Source of the DNA: Dendrobium chrysotoxum
Lineage: Eukaryota; Streptophyta; Magnoliopsida; Asparagales; Orchidaceae
Reading direction: 5' to 3'
Assembly: GCA_019925795.1 (NCBI GenBank)
Contig: CM034314.1
Coordinates: 30,063,774 to 30,127,773 of the forward strand
Length of the DNA stretch: 64,000 nucleotides
The position numbers and the translations under genes were made by a program. The notes below the pieces were generated by a model. That model had not been told where the DNA came from. It saw only the letters and a list, made by a program, of their open reading frames with translations, and searched no databases. How positions within the stretch are numbered: position 1 is the stretch's first letter; each line of letters begins with the position of its first letter. Positions 20,881 through 33,240 of this stretch are shown here, in pieces.

Positions 20881-22980
20881 ATTATTTTATATTGAATTTT
20901 ATTTGAAGTTGTAGCCTAATATTTTTCTTTAGAACAATTATATAGGGTAGTGTAAGTAGTTGCATATTTCGGTTAAAGATTTTTTTTAGATTTGTAATGT
21001 TAAATTAGTTAAGTACATCATTTTGGGTGAAATTCAAATTTGAGAATTTTTTAAAGGATTTTTTTGACTGATTATAATGAATACGCTACCAATTTAAGAT
21101 CTCTATATTCTTGAGCATTTTACAGAACATCTCTAAACTCTCTCAACTCTCCATTCTCATAGGTCAAGCCCGCTAATAAGATCTTGTATCTTCCACAAAT
21201 AAATTTGGATTCGAGTCACGAAGTTGCTCAAAATTGCTTGACTTTGTTGTAAATTATATTGCGTTAGGAAATTTGAATTTGCTTAGAGTTATTTAATGAT
21301 ATAAGTTCTATGATTTAGGTACTTTTTTATTGCCAAACTTTTTTAGAGATAAGAAGGAAAATGATTAGGTAAAAATTAAGGAGCAAAGATTTTTGTCATG
21401 GATTTGTATTTCCTTATGTAGCATTCTTTATATTCATAATTTTTAAAAATGAATTTTGTATTTTTTTTTCTATTAGCATACTCTAAAGTATATTTTTATG
21501 AGTAATGATGTATCACAATGTCAAAAGTTTTAAATATTTAATCACGGTAAAATTTGCATTTTTATTCACAATTAGAGAGAGAGAGGGGGAGGGTGGCGGA
21601 CAGGGAGAAACACAGTCTTTAAATATTAAAAATTTTAAATATTTAATCAAAATTTAAATAAGTTTAAATTATATAACTAGGATTAGTAAATTAGGTTTAC
21701 GCTATTTTTAATATTACAGTAAAATTTATAATTTTTGTAACTAAAATTTAAGTTGCAAAATATTTATAACTATTTAATTCTTAATATTATATATGAGTAA
21801 TCTATTAATTTTTATATATATATATATATATATATAATTTTAATATTAAATATTATTAAATATATCAATTTAAATAGTAAATTTATTATTATTAAATTAT
21901 ATCAATTTTAGCTGTAAATTTAATATTATTAGATCATATCTATTTTAATAATATTTAAAAGTTTATAAATTAGTAAAGCATATTAATATTTATAAATTAA
22001 GTATATTAAATTTAAATATTATAATTATAATTAATAAATTAATTTTAAATTATATTTATATCTAAGTTAATTAAAATTACATCATTTAAAATAAAATCAT
22101 TTCTCTTATATTTATTTTTTGTACTTTTTAAAATCCAAAGTAAAAGTGATAAAATAATTTTGAAAAAATCAAATGTTAAAAAATAAAGTAGATTAAAATT
22201 CAAAAGATATAATCTTTGAAAAAAAAATGAAGGAATTAATATATCTTTATTATCTCTATCATATGTCAAAAAATAAAGTAAATTAAAATTAAAATTAATC
22301 TTGTAATATATTTTAATGACTAACAAATAATGAAATTTCTTCTACAAATATCATTTTAAAGACTAATAATTTATGTTAAAAATATTCCTTTATTTAAATA
22401 TACTTATATTCAATATAAGATTTAATCAATCAATTTAATTTATTTTAATAATAAATTAACCTAATATTTAATCTATCAAGTTTGATATGAGAAAAGCTTA
22501 ACATTGGTTAAATGTTATACTAACTATACTAAGTGTATCCATATGGTGTAGATGTCCTTTAACATTCGTTTGGTATGATGCTTTTTAAATTAAATTTTTA
22601 TTAAGTTGATTTTGCTAATACAATTTTAAAGAATGATTATTTTAAAATTTTGACCATATGATCTAAATCTGATGATGAAGCTGAGCTTGGAATGAAATGA
22701 TTACTGAGAATGGAGTTCATATCATCTTATTAAGTAATGCCAAAAATATTCCTAAAAAAGTTAATATTATTTCTATCACACTTTGATTTTAAAACCAATG
22801 CAAATTTTAGAAATTTGGAGAGGATAGCAAAATGGAAGTCAAGTAGTGATGACTTAAATTTTTTATAAGTGTATCCATATAGTGCAGATGTCCTACTAAC
22901 TCCTTAAAACATCTTTGTAGAATGCCACAATTACTTTTATACTTTAGTGGTGAGCTGGAAGTTAGAACTGAATTCACACC
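20881..22980. other. AT-rich intergenic DNA with simple repeats
   Basis: No gene is seen. It includes a GA-rich patch near 21565-21595, a TA microsatellite at 21812-21836, and long A/T-only tracts from 21600 to 22500. A 28-bp direct repeat (22531-22558 and 22867-22894, two mismatches) lies at its right side. The minus-strand reading frame at 22045-22326 is low-complexity Phe/Leu/Asn and is not a gene. Confidence 0.7.
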
Positions 22981-23465
22981 AAGCTATGTCAGTGGTAGGA
23001 ATAGGCAAATAATTATAGAGGACATTATACCGTTGGTCAAACTAAAACTATGAATTATTTGTGCATTATAGTACAATCCATCAACCCAGACATAAAATCT
23101 TGGACGTCGAATTCGTAATAACGATGGATATGCTGCCACCCATGTGGTCGATGATGAGGTTTGTGAATATATGTTGCTAGAGGCTAGAAGGGGCACTATT
23201 ACGATATATGTTGAGGTTGAAGAAGTTATCCCAAGAGAGCCTACTGGGACAAGCACAACAACATTCATATTTGATGTTACTAGCCCTTCAACTCAAGTAT
23301 ATCAGTAAGTTATGACATAAAGTTAAAGTTGAAGTTTCCTAACAGGATAAGGAATATAATTGATGGGCCTTCTAATGCATTAGTTAGGGCTTGTAGCTTC
23401 TGTAAGAATCTTAGGCACAACCAGGTAACTTATCCAGATAATCTTAGCTCTTCTAGGTTCTCATG
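22981..23465 (+). pseudogene. Mutator-like (MULE) protein remnants
   Basis: In one plus frame, about 23070-23310, a stretch with DDEVCEYMLLEARRGTI and VEVEEV resembles the N-terminal region of plant MULE proteins (an acidic D-D-E-x-x-x-x-M segment followed by a strand ending in VEVEE). At about 23385-23440 a segment ACSFCKNLRHNQ resembles the CCHC knuckle near the end of such proteins, with the last Cys replaced by Tyr. No transposase core remains between them. Both assignments are tentative. Confidence 0.45.
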
Positions 23466-24059
23466 ACTACTTTAGTTTGTTAAAATGTTCAAATTTCTTT
23501 TTTTTTGGGAATGCTTAAATTACTTATTTAATATTCCTTAATACATTATCAGATATGGAAGACATAATTGATAGTTTGTTCCACCACTTTAGAAGACCTT
23601 CAACTACATTGTTGAACATGTTATTGAAACATTTATTATTTTCTAGCTGGTTATTTCCATATCAATATATTTGTATTATAGTTGTACTTCAATTCCTTAT
23701 TTGTATTATGAATTTAAGAACTTCCATCTGATGTGTAAAGTATATGTTATGGTGGGAAAGATAACTGCATGCAACAAAGCCAAAAATGTGAAATACATAT
23801 TATTTAATAACAAGTTCTATAAATTTCCAACAATTAAGGCAAGAAGAATAGGTGGATCATCACAGTGTCATATGCACAAGGGTAGTGCCCTGTAGGTGGA
23901 AGATGAAGTTGTCATAGATGTTCAGTTGAGCATAACATCATTGAGAGCTTCACACAGAGTTCACGATCCAGAACAGGTATACAAAAATTTTCTTTTAGTA
24001 AATTTGCCATATAATTTATGTAAATTGTGGTGAAAATCTTTTGATATTTTACAGGCATC

Positions 24060-25810
24060 TCCATTAGTGGCATCAACACACTAACGCATGGCTCTTTAAT
24101 GACCCGTACATTGCCCACGGTTACTATATGTTCTTAAGGCTATTGGGTTTGAAAGTGTTTGACACCTCCATGTCATTAGATTAGATCATAATCTTATTAC
24201 TGAATTGGTTGAGAGGTGGTGTTCTATGACCAATAGTTTCCACATTACTTTTGGGGAGATGATTGTCACACTACAAGATGTCCAGCTCTTCTTGGCCTTC
24301 GAGTTGTAGGTCCTGTAATTATTGGCAAATATTTATGCTAGCAAAGTTGGCCAGATTATTATGATGAGCTTCTTGGAAGTTATCTTGGATGTGTCATTAT
24401 GTATCATGATCATGGAGATGCTAACATTCAAGCCAGCTTCACAATAGGTATTGCATAAGTGGAGTCCATGGTACCTCTTAGATGGTTGAGATGAACCATT
24501 TACAAAAAATTATACGATGACTTTTCTCCTTCTATATTCTTGCAGCATGTTCGAGCATACAACCAATTTATGATTGGTTATTTTTTGATACCAGACACAT
24601 CCCAATCACATGAATCCTTATAGTGGTTGCCTCTACTTTCAGACTTGGATACATTTACCATGATGTCCATTGACAGCGCACGTTTGCCACATCTATGTAG
24701 AGAGTTGTGTCATGCCACTTGACCTACATGCACTTATATTGCTGGTTGTGTAACTCTGCTACAAGTTTGGTCATAGGAGCGATTGTATGGAGGAAGGCTA
24801 ACACTTTGAGTGCCTTATTTAGTTGACTTGGATGGATAACCACTTGGATGCAGGTATGTGCTTTAACACAAATCAAATTAATCATTCTTACTAATTAACA
24901 TTTGAATAAATATGTTTAATTATGTCTACTTATAGGTGGGGTAAAGATCGGATTAGAGAGATTCCTTCAGGCAACACAATGACGTACAAAGATGAACTTG
25001 ATAGTTTGCGGCTTAGCGAGGTTTGTAAAACTGCATTTAAATTCATACATACATTTCCAAGTTCTCATGTCAAATATGTTTAACACATTCACCTGTTATA
25101 GGTAAAGATGACTCCATAAACGAACGTAGTTCTTGCATCATTACTAGAGCATTACTGTATGTCTAGGGAGTTATGGATAATAAGGGTCCCGATGATCAGT
25201 TGAAAATGTACTGATTGGTACCTACCAGATCGAGTTATGAGACAATTTGGAGGGATCCAACTCACTAATTTGGAGCCTATAGTGAGAGCATTCAAAAGGA
25301 TAGATGGTTGAGGGTGGGCTGACAATGACTGGACAGTTAAGTACAAGACGTATATTGAGATGCAGAATAATATACATGTATATCTTGTTCTAGTGATTCT
25401 GCCGAAATGTAATGGTAATCAGGAGTTGGGGACATATCTACGATCGTATGGTCCTGGGCATCTATCTACTTATTACAGCCTCAGAATTTACCTCCAGAAA
25501 CTATTTTCCCAAGCTCTCCTGGAGAGCGCTTAGTGGTACGTATATGTATATACGTATTACTCTTAAATGTTATGAAATTACATTGTTGAATGACACTTTT
25601 TTTGAACAAAAACTACAGGCTGATTACTTCATACAAAGTTATGACTTGCTAGAACTACTGAGTGGCGGACATGGTGAAAATGCAAGCTCACTACAGTTAG
25701 TTGTTGATCAGGTAATGGAGTTAATAGATATAGTACAAAGATCAATCTACATTGATTTTACTACTTTTGGCATCAGTACATATGAGCAGCCTCGTTATAG
25801 GGCCTAGGTA
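24060..25810 (+). pseudogene. Plant mobile domain (PMD / aminotransferase-like) relic
   Basis: Scattered frames match this family in the right order. DHNLITELVERWCSMTNSFH and ITFGEMIVTLQDVQLFLGL (24185-24300) are the family's most conserved block. RIREIPSGNTMTYKDELDSL follows at about 24955-25020 after an intron-like gap, then WYLPDRVMRQFGG (about 25218-25255), DNDWTVKYKTYIEM (about 25330), and a 131-codon open tail at 25412-25807. Stops occur throughout. Such domains occur in host proteins (MAIN, PP7 long form) and in Mutator and gypsy elements; the neighbouring MULE-like scraps favour a transposon origin. Confidence 0.68.
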
Positions 25811-26700
25811 GCTCAGGGTTCTAGACATTCTATTTCAAATGCACCTTCTACATCCACAAAGGGGTATAGGAGGAAATCAAAAGTCCAGAGCCAGAGTATG
25901 GATCCACCAAGACATTCAATGTATGTTTGTATAAGGGATAATGACATGACATCCACCTATAATGTAAGACAATCATCGATGCCTATATAATAGTTTAGCA
26001 TGTATGATGTAGCAGTTGGCCATCCTACAGATCTCTATTATGGCAGCTAGTCTCAATAGACTCCTTTATATTCATCATTTAATGTGTCTATACCACATTG
26101 GATGGCACTTATGGGATTACCATCATCACAAACAAAGTAAGATTTGCTCTTACGAGAAGGACAACCTCCCAGAAGTACCAGCAAGTCGAGGAGGATGAGG
26201 ATGTAGATGTTCAGCCATAACTGCAAAGGCAAGTACGATGGCCTACAACTAGATTTTCCCTGGGTAGTGATGCCATTCCCCATTACAGACGGAGAAGATA
26301 ACTTTGTATTTTATTTCACCAGCTTATATGTAACAATGTGTATGTTAGTTGATTTACTGTGGGCTTATATGTAACAATGGGCTTATATGTTTCTTCTTCT
26401 AAAAAAAGCATGCATATGCTAAATAATAAATAAATTTAAAGTATTTTAAATTTAGAAGATGAATATCGAGTTAAACAGAACGAATTCTTCATTTTGAATT
26501 ATTAATTACTTAATAAAGTTTTAAATTAAAATTTTTTGAATTCTTTAGTAAATTTAAATCTACTGAAAGTTGGAATAACAAAAATGATAAATATATTTTT
26601 AAACGGTAGTCTTAGGAGATAACAACATACAATAATAAAAAACATAAAAATAATACATAGATACCATAGTGAACATGGTAATCATATAAACTAATACATA
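25811..26700 (+). other. Region downstream of the PMD relic
   Basis: Up to about 26300 a Ser/Pro/Arg-rich, stop-containing frame may be the low-complexity tail of the same protein. Beyond that it is AT-rich DNA with a short repeat of GGGCTTATATGTAACAATG-like phrases near 26325-26390. No gene is seen. Confidence 0.45.
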
Positions 26701-26706
26701 TATTTT

Positions 26707-27069
26707 TCATTTGCTAAGCAACATACATAGATGTGCTTGGAGTTGCATTTGAGTCGAGCAGCACTTAAGATGAAACTCAATCTCATACTCAAGGTCTTGC
26801 CAATCCTTACCATTCAAAAAACTTCTAGGCTTACCTTCAGGTAATAGGTCCTTCATCCGGTCGTTATAAAAATCTAATATAAACTCGTCATAACTAAAAT
26901 GCCATTTATGATATAAAATTGCATGCTCGATGTCAAGGTTGTTGTAGTCCACCTCTGGTGAATGACCACGATCTCTCTCATGTCTCATCTCATGATATTG
27001 CATCTGCAAAAAATGAGGACTTATAAGATGGCCATTTCTTTTAAGAACCCCATTTGAACATATTTTCAT
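26707..27069 (-). pseudogene. Unrecognised reading frame (possible exon)
   Basis: An open frame of 120 codons on the minus strand begins with ATG at 27069. A T-rich tract followed by GCAG at about 27004 looks like a splice acceptor, so the true coding part may start at the ATG next to it. The product is hydrophilic and rich in His, Glu, Asp and Tyr (for example HEMRHERDRGHSPEVDYNN). I do not recognise the family. Weakly open sequence continues upstream to about 27290 with stops. It could be a relic of the same mobile unit as the PMD fragment. Confidence 0.3.
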
Positions 27070-27269
27070 CTGATGGCATTTAGAAAATCTCTCATCCTAT
27101 ACAATGTTACCCTCATTACCTCAGCATTCACGACCCAAAGGGCAGGGTCCTCATCTTCGGACCATTCATGTACGCAACATATGAATATCTATTTGTATTC
27201 ATCTTCTACTCTAATGGACGGTCACTGGCTCGTGCTATATATGCATGCATTATTCTGCTTGCAGCATTG

Positions 27270-27950
27270 AACCTTTCTTTATTAGGGATTCCTTAAATCA
27301 TCTCTATACATTGTCAATACATTTTCAACATCTAAACTCAAATATTCACAAGTCTACTTATGTGAATGCATCCCCTTTAAATAGCTGGGAATGTGCAAAT
27401 CTCACCTTTATATGCTGCTTATAATTTCAATATTATTTGATGGGGCATTTCATCTTTATAGTTCAATTGATATGACGGCTTGCAACAATGCGAACTCCTA
27501 TCAATGATTAATTAGATAAACTTAGCATGATCATAAAAGCTTTCAAAATTGATTTGACAATATAAATTGATTTGACAAAATAATTTTATATTAATGCAAA
27601 TCCGGCTGAACATTTATATTACAAATATCTTAACTCATAACTAATATTCCAACAAAAATAACAATTTCATATTAAAAATCAAAGTAAAAAAGTTTATGTT
27701 GTCAAATCAGCATTTATTATCAAATTAGTATGTATGTCACATTCAAGAAAAAGGCACTATATCACATCAATTTGTTGTCTCAAATCAACATGTATTATCA
27801 AATCAACTTGTATTGTCAAATCAGTTTGTATTGTCAAATCTAACAGTAATGTTAAATCATGGTATTCATTTATTTCTTACCAACTAATAATTACTCCTGT
27901 AACTGATGGGCTTCTCCTATAAATTCAGTATGTCTTCTTTGTTTGGATGC
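27270..27950. other. AT-rich DNA with an 18-bp tandem repeat
   Basis: At 27791-27862 four units of 18 bp (TGTATTGTCAAATCAGTT-like) stand head to tail, with diverged related phrases from 27690. No coding sequence is seen. Confidence 0.65.
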
Positions 27951-28019
27951 ATGTAATTGGTATCCTTCATTCTGCACATCCCTTACAAATCTTCTTCTGT
28001 TTGTTATATTTCTTGTGCA

Positions 28020-28540
28020 ATGTATAGGACACCAAAAAACCCTTTGAAGAGGTTGATTGTGGAGGGTAACAATCAATTGAAGGAATGTTTTGTGCATTCC
28101 ACTAATGATGAGTTAGAGAAGATGGCCAAACCGAATGACATTTATCGGTGATGTATGCATTCCTGGTCAGACATGGAAGATTGCATATTATGGGACACAC
28201 ATATTAAAGTTATGAAGATTCCCTCTTACATGGATGGAGCCAGTTTGAATGAGGTGGTTTGGAGATTTCTACGAAGAAGGTTTATGGAAATGCTAGGACA
28301 TCTAGCACCGATCAACATTCTGAAGGTAAGATATGCTGAAATTGGATATTGTCAAGATGGATAGTTTGAGGCGATTATAGACAACCCAACGGCTGATAAA
28401 GATCATTGTATTCTTTACTGTAAATGGCATCTTATGGTTGATACATTCCTCATTAGGACATATGAGAATTTGATATTTTTGCCAGGTAGAAAGAGGAAAG
28501 AGTTTATCAATACATCGGACTAGCAATGTATCCAGCATTG
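28020..28540 (+). pseudogene. Unrecognised coding-like relic
   Basis: Plus-strand frames with good amino-acid composition, broken by stops, include NPLKRLIVEGNNQLKECFVH (about 28040-28100), PSYMDGASLNEVVWRFLRRR (about 28220-28280) and INILKVRYAEIGYCQDG. They read like one eroded protein. I do not recognise it. It lies downstream of the PMD/MULE relics and may belong to the same element. Confidence 0.3.
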
Positions 28541-28599
28541 ATTTCAATACAAATTTAATTGCTGCCACCTCAATCCCAACTCCAAGCTTGCATGTGCAA

Positions 28600-29690
28600 T
28601 GTGATCAAAAATCATTGAAGGGTTTCTTTTTTTTTTTTAGAACTTTCATAAGTGTGTTAGTTAAATAAATTCTAAATGTGGTTTGTCTCTGTTATCGTTA
28701 AAGTTATTAAGTTTATGGATCTGTACATTCGTGTTTGTCGGAATGTGATTTTCAATACAATGTTCTTATTGTTGTTGGAATGTTGCTTCTTCTTAAATTT
28801 ACTTCTTTTTCTTATATTTTAATTTTTAGTACTTCTTCAAATCGAAGTAAATAATATTATGAAAAAAATTTAAATTAGATAAATGATACTATTATTTTGA
28901 AAAAAATTAAATTTTGAAAAATAAAGTAAATCGTAATGTAATACTAATTATAATAAAAAAATATTTTATAATCAATAATTTCTCAATAAATCGATACTTA
29001 TATTCTATTTAATATATACACTTTTAAATTGTTTCATTTTCATTTTTTTAAAAAAATTCGAATACGTAAATTTATATTATTCAAAAAAATTAATTCAAAG
29101 TAAATAAGCTATTTTAAATTGTATGTCAGCATAAAAGTTTAAAATTCTTAAATCTAATTAAATTACTAATTTATGTAAAACTAACAAATATCCCAAAATT
29201 TAAAAAAGGCAGTAATGACATTTTGATTGTCACAAAAATTTTGTCAAATCTATGAAAATATAAGAATTTACAAATTCAGAAATATATATTATTTATTTAA
29301 AAAAAAAGGTTAATGAGCAAGTCGCCCGTTCCATTAAACGGGCGATTATGCCTAGTTTTAATTATTTTTGCGTGTGTTTAATCAACTAATTACGCTGCTA
29401 ATAATGCTTAGTGTAAAAAATTTTCCAAACTCAAATGAAAATTTGCAACTGTAGTAGTCTTTAGAATGCACCAACTGTATGGTGCATTCTATGGCTAGTT
29501 TACTTCTTTCTAAATTATTTTAGTAATATGCTCCTACAGCTAATTTAAATATTGATGGTGCTTCTTCTTAAAATTTGGTCATTTACTTTTATGAAATAAT
29601 AGTACTCTTGAACAAGACATGTAAATTTTTGAATAAGAGTGCTACTCGAACATTCCTATTATCAGCAACGTCTACTTCATTCTTGGCTAT
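28600..29690. other. AT-rich intergenic DNA
   Basis: No gene is seen. A perfect 9-bp inverted repeat, TCGCCCGTT / AACGGGCGA, with a 6-bp loop lies at 29322-29345 and is one of the few GC-rich spots here. Confidence 0.6.
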
Positions 29691-29698
29691 ATTTGATC

Positions 29699-30064
29699 TA
29701 GGGGTGTAAGTGAGTCAAGTTTAATGCGCTCACGAGTCGAGCTCGAGCTCAAACTTGAGCCCATTTAGTAAACAAACTCAAGTTCGAGCTTGATGAGGCT
29801 TGGCTTGTAAACTCACGAGCTGGCTCGAATAATTATTATTATTTTTTAAATAATTTTATTTTATTTATAAAATTTAAATATTTTAAAAATTAATAATAAA
29901 TTATAAACAAATTTATCAAATTTAAATATTTTAAAATCCCGCCAAGGCTCGCGAGCCAGCTCGAGCTCATTTACTGTGAAATGAGCTCGAGTTCGAGCTG
30001 ACTTTCTGACTGACGAGATGAGCTCGGTATGGCCACTACTCAAGTCGGCTCGTTTAGACCCCTA
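29699..30064. mobile_element. hAT-like MITE with GAGCTCGAGCTC arms (366 bp)
   Basis: It starts TAGGGGTGTAAG and ends TTTAGACCCCTA. The flanks ATTTGATC and CTTTGGTA may be an eroded 8-bp target duplication (5 of 8 match). Both arms carry repeats of GAGCTCGAGCTC/GAACTCGAGC type, and the middle is A/T-only. The end motif is close to that of the element at 2899-3612, so both probably used related hAT transposases. Confidence 0.65.
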
Positions 30065-30069
30065 CTTTG

Positions 30070-30600
30070 GTATCATCACCATTGTCTGCAGTAAATTTTC
30101 ACTACAATGATATTGTCGTTTCAAGAAGACGCACCAGTCAACTAGCATGGTAATAGATGAAGGTGATCATCCAAAATAGAAAATAATCACATGAGAAGGC
30201 GAATTCATTAAAAGAATAAACCCACACAAAAGGAAGGATGAAATACTTCCTGAAGCAGGAAAATCAAGAACAGCCTGAAGCAACCACAAACCCAACAACA
30301 TATAAATCAAATTATTGCATACTCAAGCAACAAGTTGACTGAAAAAAAGCATAATAAAGAGTGCAAACATCCACCAGAATATTCTCCATTTAACACATGG
30401 ACAGAAGCAGAGCTAATAAACCTTTCAGAAGATAATGAATAAATAGAAACAAAGAGCTAATCAATCAAGAAAAAAACAGCAGCCACATGAAAAGATCGCC
30501 AATCCATAAGAAAATTCTCCATTCAAGAGCCAAGAGGGTAGGTCGCAAGTAAACCGCCCAAACAACCCAAAAAAGCAAACCAGAGCACCCCAAACAAACT
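30070..30600. other. A-rich DNA next to the LINE 3' end
   Basis: No coding frame. The A/C-rich plus strand would be the 3' UTR of the minus-strand LINE; its 3' terminus was not located. Confidence 0.4.
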
Positions 30601-33240
30601 CGAGAAAACTCTGAGCAAGAAGAAATAACTCTTAATCGAGAGAGCCCACCAACAACACCAATAACAAGCTGGAAAGGAATAAATGCTCTAAATATAGGGT
30701 AACATATGAAGCCATATCCTTCACCTCAAGGAGATCATTAATGTTACCAAAATTAATGAAATTTGAGTTGCTAGAATCTTTTTTGGTAATCCAATTAGCA
30801 GCACAATTTCCTTCCCTCCAAATTTGGGAGATTTTAAAATCGAAGTGATGCAGAATAGACATAATTTTACAAAATAGGTAAAGAGGGAGGCATTAAGACA
30901 AAAATTGGAAGAGATTAAGTTAACTCATAATTTGGAGCCTGATTCAATCCAAATATGAGTTATTTGATTATCCAAACAGATTATAAGACCTTGAAGTAGA
31001 GCAGTAATTTCAACCATGGATAATACCTCCACAACCCGCACCAACATTGGTAACAAAACCATCACTATTTAACTTAAATTGATTAAAAATCGGTTTGATC
31101 AATTTGAAGTTGTTGGGAAGAGAATGGTTATTAACATTAATATGGAGATTAAAGGAGGACAAAGACATGTAGCCCAAGCAAAGCTTAGGCTTTAACCTTT
31201 TTGCATTAAAAAAAGATAGATTTTATTCCTAAGAATAATAATTATCCTATCTGTATTTATTTTGATGCCTTGATGCTTGCAATTATTTTTTCTTGCCAAA
31301 AGAGCCAAAAAAATAAGCATTTGAATGATAATAATAATATGACCTTTAGGCTTTTTAAAAAATTGATCCTGTAACAAAGCAAAAGAAATGTTATAATTAG
31401 ATCTCATTCTAAAATTTAAATCACTCTCCAAAATACTCCAAACTTTGGAGCAATAGGCCCATTCAAAAAAATATGATTGATAGTTTCGAGATGACAACAA
31501 CATTGACATTTAGATGTAATGTAAAGGCTTTTGGATTTTAAGTTCTCATCTACCGGAATAAATCCTTTTATAAGCCGCAAGATGAATATAGATATATTAG
31601 TAGTAGTAGAGTTCCAGATTTTATCAAATATTATTTTAGCTTCATTTTTATGCCAAAAGTGATTCCACACATTTTTAAGATTAAACTCCCCATTAGCAAA
31701 TTGTTTGAAAATAGTATGATCTAGTGATTGCATATTGATAGGAATATCACAAATAAAGTTAATTAGAGAATTAGGAATGTTGCGGGCTAGAATATACGTG
31801 GCGATAGAGTTATAATTATACGTCTTAGCGTTGCACAAATATCCAGCTCACACACAGAGAATACAATATTTTTTACATGGAAAACTCGGGAAAGTGAAAA
31901 AACCACGGGGCCTAGCCCAGTTGAAAATGATTCCACAAGAATTTGATTGAAGTACAATGGTTTGACTCATCCTTAAAGATGACCAGATTACAAATGTTAA
32001 CTAAAAGTGACACAAAAGTCCAACGTCGCTCCAATGTCAGGTAGTGGTCCGGCAGCACTCCGGCGTTAGGCGGTTGTCTGGAAATGGCACTTCAGCGTTA
32101 GGGGGCACTCTGGCTTCGGGTGGCACCTCATCGTCTTTTGATGGTCTGGTGGTGGTTCGATAAAACTTTGGCATCCCTTGGTGGTCCGGCGGTGGTGCGA
32201 TAGAACCCGACGGTGGTGCGGCAGAACTCTGGCGGTGGTCGAGGAGGAGCTAGGCAGCTGGATCTTTCTTCCTTCTCTTCCTTCTTCTATCTTGGCTTCA
32301 ATCCCCTTTCAAGAGGAAATGAGGTTCTATTTATAGAATTCTTGCATGGCATGGCTTGTAAATAAGTGGAAGATCAAGGGTAAATTGGGAGTGGTCCGGA
32401 TGGACGGCCGATCTTGATTCCTGCGATCATGCACCGTTCAATGGACCTTCGACTATCTTAATGATATCAGAATTTGATGATCTTAGGCTCGTTGCATTCG
32501 TCTTATCAAGCCGCTCGATTTGACTATAAGCATGTCACAATTGGAGACCGTTTGGTAACCCAAATTGTGATTTGATCCTTTTAAATGTGCTTCGAGTCAT
32601 TAATTTGGACTCATTTGGGCTCGGATTGGGTCGATTTTGGTGTCGTTGGGTTCGTGTTTCTGAGACAATCAGTTCGACTATAAGTTTACTGAAATCAGAG
32701 TTTGGATGATCCCCAATTTAATTTTGGAAGCTTTCAACTCAATTTTGCTTCAAGATTCATGCATGATCAGAATAATTTTCTGTGACGTATCAATGAATAT
32801 GCTCAACAATCCTATTATCTACACCACATTCCATCAACAATAAAGTTGGAAACTTCCAAATTAGTGATTGAATTTTCTTTGAAATTGGAATCAATAGAGC
32901 CATTCCTCATTCAATTATCCTGTCAGAAAAAGAAGAGCCATTACCAATACCCCACATGAGAGATAATTCACCTAGGCATTTGATTTTGCACAATCTAGAC
33001 CAGTAAAGAGATTGACCTTGCTTGAAGAAACATTGGGAAGGATGAAAATTCTTATAATATTTTATGATTATAAATTTGGCCAACAAAGACTTACCGATTC
33101 TAAAGTTCCACCAAAGTTTAATAAAAATACCTTCCTTAATAGACTTATGAGCTTATCCACCCTCCATGAAAGGGCCACAATAGAAGTTCCAAGAATACAA
33201 ATAATTTTTTTTTACTTAACCTCAGACGAGCCTCAAAAAA
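30600..33240 (-). mobile_element. LINE relic with zf-RVT and RNase H, minus strand, split by an LTR-like insertion
   Basis: Reading the minus strand: a WRIGDG-type region near 33000-32850, then a break, then the zf-RVT segment (31838-31420, ending C-x-C-C-C-x-L-E-T-I-N-H-I-F), then an RNase H domain (about 31130-30740) containing KLNSDG, GAGCGGII and WREGNCAANW. This order is the C-terminal half of plant L1 elements that carry RNase H. Frames are broken by stops. The gap 31841-32815 is foreign sequence. RT and endonuclease are absent. Confidence 0.78.
31841..32815 (-). repeat. Probable solo LTR of a copia element, inside the LINE
   Basis: On the minus strand it begins TGTTGAGCATATTC at about 32814. 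It ends after a GGCCCCGTGGTTTTTTCACT region and TTTTCCATGTAAAAAATATT, ending near TTTGTGCA at about 31842. This is the usual end of Tork-type copia LTRs. LINE coding similarity stops and resumes at its two sides. Flanking pentamers do not match, so the target duplication is lost or the borders are slightly off. It contains a GC-richer segment (32030-32240) with GGTGGTCCGGCGGTGG-like phrases. Confidence 0.6.

Noticed and set aside
21812..21836. TA dinucleotide run as an origin or regulatory element
   Set aside because: It is an ordinary microsatellite in AT-rich DNA.
22045..22326. Reading frame of 93 codons on the minus strand
   Set aside because: Low-complexity Phe/Leu/Asn/Ile translation of A/T-only DNA.
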